A DNA stretch of 16,678 nucleotides from assembly GCA_030266525.1 (NCBI GenBank), contig JAJDIC010000048.1, positions 1-16,678 of the forward strand. The letters are read 5' to 3'. The notes under the pieces are model-generated. The model saw only the letters and a list, made by a program, of their open reading frames with translations. It searched no databases and was not told the DNA's origin. Of the stretch, positions 1-6,610 are shown piece by piece (the first letter of the stretch is position 1; each line of letters begins with the position of its first letter). The translations under genes were made by a program, and so were the position numbers. The DNA is from Desulfovibrio sp. OttesenSCG-928-G15 (GTDB lineage Bacteria; Desulfobacterota; Desulfovibrionia; Desulfovibrionales; Desulfovibrionaceae).

Positions 1-234
1 TACGAAGTGCTGGCCGAACTGGTAAAGGAATTCCAGGTGGACGCCGTGGTGGATTTAACCTGGCAAGGCTGCCACACCTATAACGTAGAAGCATACAGCG
101 TGAAAAAATTCGTCACCGAAGAACTGGGCCTGCCCGGACTGCACCTGGAAACAGACTACGCCACGAGTGATACAGAACAATTGCGCGTGCGCATTGAAGC
201 CTTTTTGGAAATGGCTTCCAGAAAGAAAAAATAG
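1..234 (+). CDS. 2-hydroxyacyl-CoA dehydratase / double-cubane protein subunit (C-terminal fragment)
   Basis: Only the last 77 residues are present; the gene begins left of the window and ends with TAG at 232-234. The piece reads through a TWQGCHTYN segment, then AYSVKKFV, then a GLPGLHLETDY strand and a terminal helix. This order is characteristic of the C-terminal domain of the HgdB/FldB/BcrB-like family (2-hydroxyglutaryl-CoA dehydratase subunit D). The cysteine in QGCH is the family's third-domain cluster-ligand position. Members bind [4Fe-4S] or double-cubane [8Fe-9S] clusters and carry out difficult ATP-driven low-potential reductions with a separate activator. The acyl-CoA-specific type cannot be told from double-cubane proteins of unknown substrate from this fragment. 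It is co-directional with the selenium operon 144 nt downstream, but no shared transcript is evident. Confidence 0.85.
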   Translation, partial: YEVLAELVKEFQVDAVVDLTWQGCHTYNVEAYSVKKFVTEELGLPGLHLETDYATSDTEQLRVRIEAFLEMASRKKK

Positions 235-378
235 CCCGAAGCTGTGAAGGAATCCCGAAATCGCGACGAGAACATGCTCATGAAGAAGTTTGCGCCATGT
301 ATGGTGAATTTAGTGCTGTTAAAATGCCGCGTATTGAAGGTTCATAAAGCCTTTATCTGCACTACTTGAGGAGAAGGA

Positions 379-1473
379 ATGATAATGAATACTAACTGGT
401 TTGCCGGGAAAACCGGCATTGTGGTCAGCGGTGCAATCATGGCGGCTATTGCCGTGGGCTTGCAGTACTTTGGCAATCCGGCCAACATGGGGCTGTGCGT
501 GGCCTGCTTTGAACGGGACATTGCCGGAGCTCTGGGGCTGCATCGAGCGGAAATCGTTCAGTATATCCGCCCGGAAATTCCGGCCCTGTTGCTGGGGTCC
601 TTCATAGCCGCTCTCTGCTTCGGGGAGTTCAAGCCGCGTTCAGGTTCTGCGCCCTTGGTGCGCTTTATTCTCGGTATGTGCGCCATGATAGGGGCTCTGG
701 TCTTTCTCGGCTGCCCCTGGCGGGCACTGCTGCGCTTGGCAGGCGGCGATCTTAATGCCCTCACCGGCCTGGCCGGTCTGATTGTGGGCGTTGGCATCGG
801 TACCCTCTTTTTTCGCAAGGGGTATTCCCTTGGCAGAAACGCGCCCCAGCGCGTAGCTACGGGGTTTGTCATGCCGCTGCTGATGCTCGGCCTGCTCGCA
901 CTGCTCATCTTCTTCCCTCAGGTGGAAGGGGAAGGTAAAAGTGGCGTTATTTTTTACTCTTTGAAAGGACCGGGTTCCATGCACGCCCCCATCCTGTATT
1001 CCCTGGGAGGCGCGCTCATCGTGGGCTTTCTCGCCCAGCGTAGCCGGTTTTGTACCATGGGCGCGTTCCGAGATCTGCTTCTGTTCCGGCACATCCATCT
1101 GCTCTCGGGCGTTCTGGCCTTTGTGGCTGTTGCTTTTGCGCTTAACCTGGTTCTGGGCAAGGTCAATGTGGGCTTTGAAGGACAGCCCGTGGCCCATGCC
1201 GCGCATCTCTGGAACTTTATGGGCATGCTCACTGCCGGTTGGGCTTTTGCCCTGGCCGGAGGTTGCCCTGGCCGTCAAATATTCATGGCCGGAGAAGGCG
1301 ATGCGGATTCCGGACTGTTCGTGCTTGGCATGATCGTGGCTGCGGCCTTTGCCCACAACTTCGGATTAGCAAGCTCCCCTGCGGGCATCGGGCCTAATGG
1401 AGATGTGGCGGTCTACCTATGTCTGGCGGTACTTCTCGCCCTGTCCTTGATTCATATCCGCAAAACATCGTAA
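379..1473 (+). CDS. yedE: YedE-type selenium metabolism membrane protein (putative selenium transporter)
   Basis: A 364-residue, very hydrophobic protein with about ten membrane segments (roughly 12-30, 68-82, 93-112, 125-145, 158-178, 205-220, 238-258, 278-295, 312-330, 345-360). It carries the YedE/YeeE family cysteine sites: CVACFERDIAG at about 40-50, a conserved cysteine in RFCTMGAFRD near 225, and GGCPGRQ near 296. Cysteines of this kind pass thiosulfate through YeeE-type channels. The YedE branch found next to selD and yedF is thought to move a selenium species. The length matches the selenium-associated subfamily. Two starts are possible: ATG 379 behind GAGGAG (368-373) or ATG 385 behind AAGGA (374-378); both give essentially the same protein. 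It leads an operon with a TusA-like gene 11 nt downstream. The family call is firm; the selenium substrate is inferred from neighbours. Confidence 0.9.
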   Translation: MIMNTNWFAGKTGIVVSGAIMAAIAVGLQYFGNPANMGLCVACFERDIAGALGLHRAEIVQYIRPEIPALLLGSFIAALCFGEFKPRSGSAPLVRFILGMCAMIGALVFLGCPWRALLRLAGGDLNALTGLAGLIVGVGIGTLFFRKGYSLGRNAPQRVATGFVMPLLMLGLLALLIFFPQVEGEGKSGVIFYSLKGPGSMHAPILYSLGGALIVGFLAQRSRFCTMGAFRDLLLFRHIHLLSGVLAFVAVAFALNLVLGKVNVGFEGQPVAHAAHLWNFMGMLTAGWAFALAGGCPGRQIFMAGEGDADSGLFVLGMIVAAAFAHNFGLASSPAGIGPNGDVAVYLCLAVLLALSLIHIRKTS

Positions 1474-1484
1474 GGAGAGAGAGA

Positions 1485-1709
1485 ATGAGCAAAACAGTTA
1501 TCGACGTACGTGGGCTGGCCTGCCCGGAACCGCTAATCGCCTTTACCGACGCCGCGAATAAATCGGGGGCCACGGAGATCGATATCAGCTTTGACTGCGC
1601 GGCGGCCAAAGACAATATCAGCCGTGCGGCAGCATCTCTGGGCTGGGATATCACGTCTGTGACGGACGCTCCCGATCATACGCTTATGAACCTGACAAAA
1701 ATTTCATGA
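1485..1709 (+). CDS. TusA-like sulfurtransferase / selenium carrier
   Basis: A 74-residue protein of the TusA/YeeD/SirA fold. The N-terminus VIDVRGLACPEPLIAF contains the CPxP motif (Cys13 in CPEP). Its cysteine carries persulfide, or by analogy perselenide, cargo in this family. The start at ATG 1485 is chosen because it follows a purine-rich GGAGAGAGA site; the frame is open further upstream but overlaps the yedE end. It sits 11 nt after yedE, and its stop overlaps the ATG of the next gene by four bases, so translation is probably coupled. A YedE/YeeE membrane channel followed by a TusA-like cytoplasmic acceptor is a known arrangement for handing imported chalcogen to a soluble carrier. Whether the cargo is sulfur or selenium cannot be seen in the sequence. 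Confidence 0.9.
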   Translation: MSKTVIDVRGLACPEPLIAFTDAANKSGATEIDISFDCAAAKDNISRAAASLGWDITSVTDAPDHTLMNLTKIS

Positions 1710-2281
1710 ACCTGCTTACCCGTTTACGTTCCGCTTTCTCTCTGTCTAGGGAGAAAGCGGAATTGACATCTACCGACAATGGAGCTTTTCTCGTCTTTGC
1801 CAATACTGGCGAAGTAATGCAGGCCGAGAATCTTCTCGTGCGGGAAGCCATGCCCGTCAAGGTGATGGCTCCTCCCCCAGCACTGCGCACTGGCTGCGAT
1901 ATGGTACTTGTTATCCCGCTGATACACGCTTTTGGGGCTGTGGCACTTCTAGAAAAAAACAGTCTTACGCCTTTACAGGCAACTGCGATGGGGGACAAGC
2001 TCCTTGAGCCAGTATCGCTGTTTCAGATAAAAGACTATGGGCAATGGCTCATGGTGCGTGCGGCGAATATGAAACTGACCATCGAGAAGGCTTCCGGCCG
2101 CATCGTTAATGTTTCCGGCGGCGGCTGCCCGGATGTCCCTTGGCTTGCCGCCTGCCTTATCGGCAAGAGCATATACGAGGCAGGCCTTGTGCGGGAACAT
2201 GGGCAGACACTTTGCGGCTACGCACTGCATCTGGCCGCAGTGGAGTTGCGACGCCTGTATAAAAGCGGAACTCAGTCATGA
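1706..2281 (+). CDS. Se/S carrier-like (DUF3343-type) protein with extra C-terminal domain
   Basis: A 191-residue protein. Residues about 25-80 resemble the small Se/S carrier-like (DUF3343) domain: a short strand (GAFLVFANTGEVMQAENLL), a basic and proline-rich stretch, then a single cysteine in LRTGCDM (Cys64) at the place where that family keeps its one conserved cysteine. Stand-alone members are usually 80-100 residues. This protein continues for a further ~100 residues, containing an SGGGCPDVP motif (Cys141), Cys150 and Cys170. I do not recognise that second domain. The CPxxP-like element could be a second thiol carrier site. It overlaps the TusA-like gene by four bases and the next gene by four bases, so it is the middle of a tightly coupled unit. 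A role as intermediate chalcogen carrier is inferred from fold and neighbours. Confidence 0.7.
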   Translation: MNLLTRLRSAFSLSREKAELTSTDNGAFLVFANTGEVMQAENLLVREAMPVKVMAPPPALRTGCDMVLVIPLIHAFGAVALLEKNSLTPLQATAMGDKLLEPVSLFQIKDYGQWLMVRAANMKLTIEKASGRIVNVSGGGCPDVPWLAACLIGKSIYEAGLVREHGQTLCGYALHLAAVELRRLYKSGTQS

Positions 2282-3189
2282 AAGAATATGCAACATGTTC
2301 TCGCCCCTGGCTTTTTGTTGGCACGATACCCGAGCCTGACTATCCTTTGGCTCTAGCCCCCTGCACGGTGGCGAAAGGCGAACTTTTTCTGGGGGGGCAC
2401 CGCTGCCCGGTGAACAGGGGCACACCCGCCATGCTGGCCGCCGCTATCACTGCTTACGAACAACTCACTACAGGAAATGGTGCAGCGCAATTGTACGCCC
2501 TTGTGGCTGGAGATACCGGCAATGGCGTTGGCTCCAGGGCTGTTTACAAAAAACTGATAGAAATCCTGCCTGGTCTGCGCCCGCGTGGTATTACGTTTCA
2601 TTATCTGCTACCGGAATTGGATTGGCATAACCGTATCCTCGTCAGAATAGATGAGCTTGTTGAACGGCCAATACTGACAGCAGACGCGGGCTATATGTAC
2701 GCCGCAAAGATGAGCGGTTATGCCGAAAGCTACGACCTGTTCACTCCCGACATCGGCGAACTGGCTTTTCTCGCAGATGAAAAAGCGCCGCATCCTTTCT
2801 ATACCCGCAATTTCCTTCTGGCTGACGAGGCTCAAGCCGAAGAACTTATCGCAAAGGCATACACCCACAACAATGCAGCTTTGCATCTGCTCGTGAAGGG
2901 AAATATCGACCGCTACGTCCGCAAGGGGCAAATAATTAAAACTGTTGATTCTCCAAACATACCCATGCTGGAACCGGTCGGCGGGACAGGCGACACATTG
3001 ACGGGCATTGTCAGTGCACTCCTTGCCACGGGCAAAAGTATGGACGAGGCATGTGTGACAGCACTGCACGTAAATCGGCGTATGGGATATCTGGCCCAGC
3101 CTACACCTGCTTCATCCGTTGCGGATTTACTATCCTTTTTACCAACTGCGATAAAGGACTCAATGAGCGTCTTTTCATTTTCCTCTTGA
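2278..3189 (+). CDS. ribokinase-fold protein related to ADP/ATP-dependent NAD(P)H-hydrate dehydratase (NnrD-like)
   Basis: A 303-residue protein. The C-terminal nucleotide-site motif GGTGDTLTGI lies at about 235-244, with the catalytic-type Asp239 present, followed by an ALLATG helix. A DLFTPDIGELAFL segment at about 153-165 matches the place where NnrD proteins carry LTPHPGE. AGDTGNGVGSR at 77-87 is a plausible phosphate or substrate loop. These mark the carbohydrate-kinase-like (ribokinase) superfamily. NnrD repairs hydrated NAD(P)H by dehydrating it with ATP or ADP. The epimerase partner NnrE is not fused or adjacent, and the gene is locked into a selenium operon by a 4-base overlap with the Se/S carrier. 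It may therefore be a specialised branch acting on a different substrate. ATG 2278 is favoured by the overlap. No terminator is obvious right after its stop. Confidence 0.7.
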   Translation: MKEYATCSRPWLFVGTIPEPDYPLALAPCTVAKGELFLGGHRCPVNRGTPAMLAAAITAYEQLTTGNGAAQLYALVAGDTGNGVGSRAVYKKLIEILPGLRPRGITFHYLLPELDWHNRILVRIDELVERPILTADAGYMYAAKMSGYAESYDLFTPDIGELAFLADEKAPHPFYTRNFLLADEAQAEELIAKAYTHNNAALHLLVKGNIDRYVRKGQIIKTVDSPNIPMLEPVGGTGDTLTGIVSALLATGKSMDEACVTALHVNRRMGYLAQPTPASSVADLLSFLPTAIKDSMSVFSFSS

Positions 3190-3412
3190 AGTTTTATACG
3201 CGCCACTGTTTCCAGCCCCTAGCTTGTTGACAATTACCGCACTTTTTGGCAGCTTTTGGACTGGTATATCATGCTGTAATGTAACGGAATATTGATATAT
3301 TACCAAAAAACCTGCTACAATTGCAGCGAAACGGGCATAAAAGGTTACACACCATGACGGACTATTATTATCCCGCCCCGCTCCTGAGGGCGAAAACTCG
3401 CTTATGAGCGCA

Positions 3413-3484
3413 GCAAGGTCTCCAGGTTGGAGACTTGCATCGCTGCCTGCCGCATACTACGGCAGGACTGCCGCACACTGCGGC
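3413..3484 (+). ncRNA. cluster of three hairpins, candidate structured leader RNA
   Basis: Hairpin 1 (3413-3438): GCAAGGTCTCCA pairs with TGGAGACTTGC over 11 bp with one bulged G and a GGT loop. Hairpin 2 (3446-3466): CCTGCCG pairs with CGGCAGG, 7 bp, 7-nt loop. Hairpin 3 (3470-3484): GCCGCA pairs with TGCGGC, 6 bp, CAC loop. CTGCCGCA occurs twice (3447-3454 and 3468-3475), so the left arm of hairpin 2 could also pair with the right arm of hairpin 3, giving an alternative fold. No known riboswitch class is recognised. It could instead be a dispersed palindromic repeat. Confidence 0.4.
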
Positions 3485-3597
3485 CCCCTCCTTTGTGCGT
3501 ACAAGGGCTTCATAGCTCACGCCTTTACCAGATCTTTTGTTTCGCCCCTTTACTCTGAAATTCTGAATACGGTTCGAGAATATTTTCTCTTTCTTTT

Positions 3598-3631
3598 GGG
3601 AAGCGTCCGCCATGGTGCTTCCCTTTTCTTT
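3598..3631 (+). terminator. intrinsic terminator in the leader of the ABC operon
   Basis: GGGAAGC (3598-3604) pairs perfectly with GCTTCCC (3617-3623) around a 12-nt loop and is followed by TTTTCTTT. It lies 64 nt upstream of the ATPase start codon and 409 nt after the preceding gene. It could end transcription of the selenium operon or act as the switch of an attenuator for the transporter operon. Confidence 0.6.
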
Positions 3632-3694
3632 GGCGTTTGCAGTGTGCGTTTGGAGCTGAAAGCGTATTGAACCTTTGTCCCCCAAGGGAGTGGC

Positions 3695-4507
3695 ATGTCT
3701 TCTATTGCAGTGGAAAATCTCGCTTTCGCGTATGACTCGGAAGTAGTTCTTAAAGATATAAATCTGCGTATCGAGTCCGGTGATTTTGCTTGCCTTTTGG
3801 GAGAATCGGGCTGTGGCAAGAGCACTTTTTTGCGTTTGATGGCCGGGCTCGCCATGCCTACAGCAGGCGTTATCAAGGTTGACGGCAAACCGGTAAACGG
3901 GGCCGGGCTGGACCGGGGGGTGGTCTTTCAAGACTACAGTCTCTTCCCTTGGCTGACTAACGGGTACAACCTGCTTCTTGCCTTGCGCCAGAAGTACAAG
4001 GACAAGTCCAAGAAGGAACTCAAAGAAATGGCCCTGCGCGGCCTTGAGGAAGTGGGGCTGGACGCTTCGGTTTTCCACAAGTTTCCCTTTGAACTGTCCG
4101 GCGGCATGCGACAACGGTGCGCCATTTGCCGGGCCTTTACCCTGGATCCGCCAGTATTGTTGATGGATGAGCCTTTTGGAGCTCTGGACGCCATTACCCG
4201 AGCGCGGCTGCAGCGAACCATTTTGCACTTGTGGCGCAAGAATGCAGTGGAGCGCAAGACGATTGTATTTGTGACACATGATGTGGATGAAGCCCTGTTA
4301 CTGGCCAACAAGATTTTTCTTTTCGGCTCAAGCCCCAGCGGCATCATCTACCAGCATTTCTTCAAGGAGGGGGAAAAGCCCCCGGCAGATGAGCTGCTTG
4401 ATTCCCCTCATATCATTCAACTGAGAAACAGGCTTATTCAGGCATTGAACAAAGATATTGCGACAAAGGTGGAGCATGACACTAGTGCAATGCTCCACAG
4501 AGCGTAA
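3695..4507 (+). CDS. ABC transporter ATP-binding protein (SsuB/TauB/NrtD type)
   Basis: A 270-residue cytoplasmic ATPase with every core motif intact: Walker A GESGCGKST at 36-44, Q-loop glutamine at 79 (VVFQDYSLFPWL), signature LSGGMRQR at 134-141, Walker B VLLMDEP at 154-160, and H-loop His195 (VTHDVDEA). The FQDYSLFPWL stretch and the overall length are typical of the nitrate/sulfonate/taurine importer group. The start at ATG 3695 follows AAGGGAG at 3684-3690. It is the first gene of the importer operon, preceded by a hairpin-rich leader with a terminator. The C-terminal 60 residues after the H-loop form the usual short regulatory-type extension. The substrate cannot be read from the ATPase; assignment to the SsuB-like subfamily is confident. 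Confidence 0.93.
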   Translation: MSSIAVENLAFAYDSEVVLKDINLRIESGDFACLLGESGCGKSTFLRLMAGLAMPTAGVIKVDGKPVNGAGLDRGVVFQDYSLFPWLTNGYNLLLALRQKYKDKSKKELKEMALRGLEEVGLDASVFHKFPFELSGGMRQRCAICRAFTLDPPVLLMDEPFGALDAITRARLQRTILHLWRKNAVERKTIVFVTHDVDEALLLANKIFLFGSSPSGIIYQHFFKEGEKPPADELLDSPHIIQLRNRLIQALNKDIATKVEHDTSAMLHRA

Positions 4508-4627
4508 CGCAACGAAGTCTGTGCGTCCGCAGGCGTAGGCATAGTCTCTTTCGTCCTTACGCACCGAAAGGGGCGTCTGTAATAGGAAATGTCCCGGAAA
4601 TAACCTTTAACCTACATAGGATTGGCA
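4508..4627 (+). other. 120-nt gap with weak hairpin between ATPase and binding-protein genes
   Basis: GTGCGT (4521-4526) can pair with ACGCAC (4559-4564) around a 32-nt loop. There is no T-run, so this is not a terminator. It may be an RNA-processing or stabilising element that sets a different level for the binding protein, as is common in importer operons. The pairing is short and could be chance. Confidence 0.25.
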
Positions 4628-5677
4628 ATGAATTTTCGTTATACGCATTTTTTACTGGTTATGGCTCTCTCTTTCTTTGTGACGCTGATTCCCCCCTCTG
4701 TTTCGGTGGCGCATGCAGCCGAACCGCGTGAAGTGAAAGTCGCTTACAACCCCCAAACAGGCAATATCCTGAGCTTCATCTGCATCGAAAAGGGGCTGGA
4801 TAGGGAAGAAGGTGTTTCCTACACCCTTGTACCCTTTTCCAACTCCACAGACGCACTTACCGCCCTACAGGCGGGCAAGGTGGATGTGGCTGTTTCCTTC
4901 GGCACTTCCGCGCCGCTGACTTTTATTACCAAGGGCGCGGACTTTACCATTTTCGGTGGCTACGTATCAGGGGGCATGCCCGTATATGCCCGGCCGGACT
5001 TCGACTACAAGGACATGCACTCCTTTGAAGGACAAAAAGTAGCTGTCGCACGTATGTATACTCCAGAAATCGTCTGGCGCGGGGCCATGGCCAAAGCCGG
5101 CATCCACCCGGACGAAAAGTGCACGGTCATGGAATTCAAAAAGCCCACGGAAGTGCTGGAAGCCGTCAAATCCGGCAAGGCGGACGTAGGTATCGGCACA
5201 AACTCCACTTACCTGCAAGCCGTTGCGGCCGGGCTCAAAATTGTCACCTGGACAAACGATCTTGACCCAATGCATGTGTGCTGCCGCCCGGTCGCGCTGA
5301 CCTCCTGGGTCAAGGAGAAGCCCGATCTGGTCAAAGGCTTCCTGCGGGCCTGGATCAAAGCGGAAGCCTTCCTGCTTGCCAACCCGGAGGAGTGCGTGAA
5401 AATAAACCAGAAGTACCTGAAACTTGACGAAGAACTCGCCCGGACCATGCTGCTGGAAACGAACCAGATATTTGAATCCGACCCAAAAACCAATGGCGTG
5501 CGTTATATGTGGAAATTGCTGGGTGACCTGAACTATGCGGATACAAAGGGCATAGACATCGAGCAGCACCTGAACGCCTCGCTATACAAGGAAGCACTGG
5601 ATGAACTTACCGCCAAAGAACCGGATAACGCCGCGTACAGGAAGTTTGCAGAACGGTATGTGAGTTATAATCAGTAA
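4628..5677 (+). CDS. periplasmic substrate-binding protein of an SsuA/NMT1-type ABC importer
   Basis: A 349-residue exported protein. Residues 1-30 are a Sec signal peptide: short basic start, hydrophobic LLVMALSFFVTLIPP core, and a VAHA cleavage site before AEPREVKVAY. The mature part has the NMT1/SsuA pattern: first strand VKVAYNPQTGNI, ALQAGKVDVAVSFGTSAPL near 78-96, and a second-lobe repeat VKSGKADVGIGTNSTYL near 180-196. ATG 4628 is preferred because AGG (4618-4620) is 7 nt upstream; a TTG at 4622 is also in frame but leaves no room for a ribosome site. There is no lipobox, so it is soluble in the periplasm. Family members bind sulfonates, taurine, nitrate/cyanate, thiamine precursors or aromatic acids. 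The ligand here is unknown. Confidence 0.9.
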   Translation: MNFRYTHFLLVMALSFFVTLIPPSVSVAHAAEPREVKVAYNPQTGNILSFICIEKGLDREEGVSYTLVPFSNSTDALTALQAGKVDVAVSFGTSAPLTFITKGADFTIFGGYVSGGMPVYARPDFDYKDMHSFEGQKVAVARMYTPEIVWRGAMAKAGIHPDEKCTVMEFKKPTEVLEAVKSGKADVGIGTNSTYLQAVAAGLKIVTWTNDLDPMHVCCRPVALTSWVKEKPDLVKGFLRAWIKAEAFLLANPEECVKINQKYLKLDEELARTMLLETNQIFESDPKTNGVRYMWKLLGDLNYADTKGIDIEQHLNASLYKEALDELTAKEPDNAAYRKFAERYVSYNQ

Positions 5678-5728
5678 ACGGTTTGCGGGAACCGCTCCCC
5701 GGTACGCTCCACGGGTACTCTGCCCGGG

Positions 5729-5767
5729 CCCGCCGAGTGATGCTTTTTCCTTGTACCACACGGCGGG
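5729..5767 (+). other. hairpin in the gap between binding-protein and permease genes
   Basis: CCCGCCG (5729-5735) pairs perfectly with CGGCGGG (5761-5767) around a 25-nt loop that includes CTTTTTCC. It sits in the 135-nt gap after the binding-protein stop codon. A post-transcriptional stabiliser or a partial attenuator is plausible. There is no T-run after the right arm. Confidence 0.35.
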
Positions 5768-5812
5768 TGCGGGTCTTTCAAGGCTTATCAACAGGATATA
5801 ACGGATAGGGAT

Positions 5813-6601
5813 ATGCGTAAAAAAAAGAGCAAACAGCTGTCTCTTGCCGGAACTGGCGGAACGATGCTTATTGTGGCCTCGTTCCTTGGGCTGTATGAAC
5901 TGGCGACGGACGTAACCGGTTTTCTGGACAAGATGCTGTTCCCCGGTCTCTCAAAGGTGGTTCCTGCCCTGGTGAATTCCTTACCCCGTCTTGGCGAGTC
6001 GTTTGTTAGTTCCATGAGCCTTCTTGTACCGGGCTATTTCATTGGCGCACTCAGCGGTATGATTTTGGGCGTATGCATTGCCCTGAACCCGGGGCTCAAC
6101 AAGGCGATGAAGCCCATTATTTTCGCCCTGAGTCCGGTGCCGCCCTCTATGCTTACCCCTTACCTGATCGCCATTATGCCGACATTTTACATATCGTCGG
6201 TTGGGGTCATTTTTCTCGGTTGCTTCTGGCCGTATATAAGCGGAACCATTAATGGCATCACACTGATTGACCAAAAGTATCTGGACAACGCCAAAATTCT
6301 CGAACTCAGGGGCATGCAAAAACTGTTTTATGTGATTTTGCCAGCGGCTGCACCGCATATTCTTTCCGGTGCGGGAACGGCGTTGACCTTTTCTTTCATC
6401 CTGTTGACGGTTGCGGAAATGTTTGCGACTGACTCGGGGCTTGGTCATTTTATCCAGTATTACGCGGATTTTTCCGATTACGCCCGGGTGCTGGCCGGGC
6501 TGTTCTTCACGGCTCTGGTCTTCGTTAGCATCATGCTGGCGTATGAGCGCATAAAAAAGCGGATTTTGTTCTGGATGTTGAACACAGATTCACAAGGGTA
6601 A
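5813..6601 (+). CDS. ABC transporter permease (SsuC/TauC type)
   Basis: A 262-residue inner-membrane protein with about six hydrophobic segments and a lysine-rich N-terminus (MRKKKSK). It has the cytoplasmic EAA-type coupling loop of this superfamily at about 157-184: LDNAKILELRGMQKLFYVILP, with the conserved glycine of LRG and the LP pair before the next helix. This loop docks the permease onto the ATPase encoded at 3695. The start ATG 5813 follows GGATAGGGAT. The gene lies 135 nt after the binding protein and 9 nt before the AtuA-type gene. The AtuA-type gene is thus co-transcribed with the permease, and the imported compound is probably the substrate of that protein. Only one permease gene is present, so the channel is presumably a homodimer. 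Confidence 0.92.
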   Translation: MRKKKSKQLSLAGTGGTMLIVASFLGLYELATDVTGFLDKMLFPGLSKVVPALVNSLPRLGESFVSSMSLLVPGYFIGALSGMILGVCIALNPGLNKAMKPIIFALSPVPPSMLTPYLIAIMPTFYISSVGVIFLGCFWPYISGTINGITLIDQKYLDNAKILELRGMQKLFYVILPAAAPHILSGAGTALTFSFILLTVAEMFATDSGLGHFIQYYADFSDYARVLAGLFFTALVFVSIMLAYERIKKRILFWMLNTDSQG

Positions 6602-6610
6602 GCATTGACA

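Larger units (their letters stand above)
3190..3694 (+). other. 505-nt non-coding leader ahead of the ABC transporter operon
   Basis: This gap holds an AT-rich stretch at about 3225-3310, containing TTGACA at 3227-3232 but no convincing -10 box at standard spacing. It then holds a 17-codon open frame at 3354-3407 (starts MTDYYYPAP) and three hairpins packed into 3413-3484. An intrinsic terminator follows at 3598-3631, and the ATPase gene begins at 3695. An 88-codon frame at 3404-3670 overlaps the small frame by ATGA. Its composition looks unlike a protein and it runs through the hairpins and the terminator, so I do not call it. The whole looks like a transcribed leader or a palindromic extragenic element. 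Confidence 0.5.

Noticed and set aside
274..378. A 31-codon frame (MLMKKFAPCMVN...) in frame with yedE and separated from it only by TGA at 367-369, which could be read as a selenocysteine codon. A GCCGG/CCGGC hairpin lies downstream at 403-417.
   Set aside because: The yedE product is complete from its own start with a good ribosome site overlapping that TGA. The hairpin loop lies at or beyond the usual distance for a bacterial SECIS and is short. The peptide resembles nothing known. Chance is the better explanation.
3227..3285. TTGACA at 3227-3232 as a sigma-70 promoter for the ABC operon.
   Set aside because: No acceptable -10 hexamer is found at 16-18 nt spacing, so it is not listed as a promoter.
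3404..3670. 88-codon frame (MSAARSPGW...) overlapping a short ORF by ATGA.
   Set aside because: It runs through three hairpins and an intrinsic terminator, shows no recognisable domain and has composition set by the palindromes. It is treated as non-coding.
3368..4279. Long minus-strand frame opposite the ABC ATPase.
   Set aside because: The plus strand carries all ABC ATPase motifs; this frame is a shadow extended into the palindromic leader.
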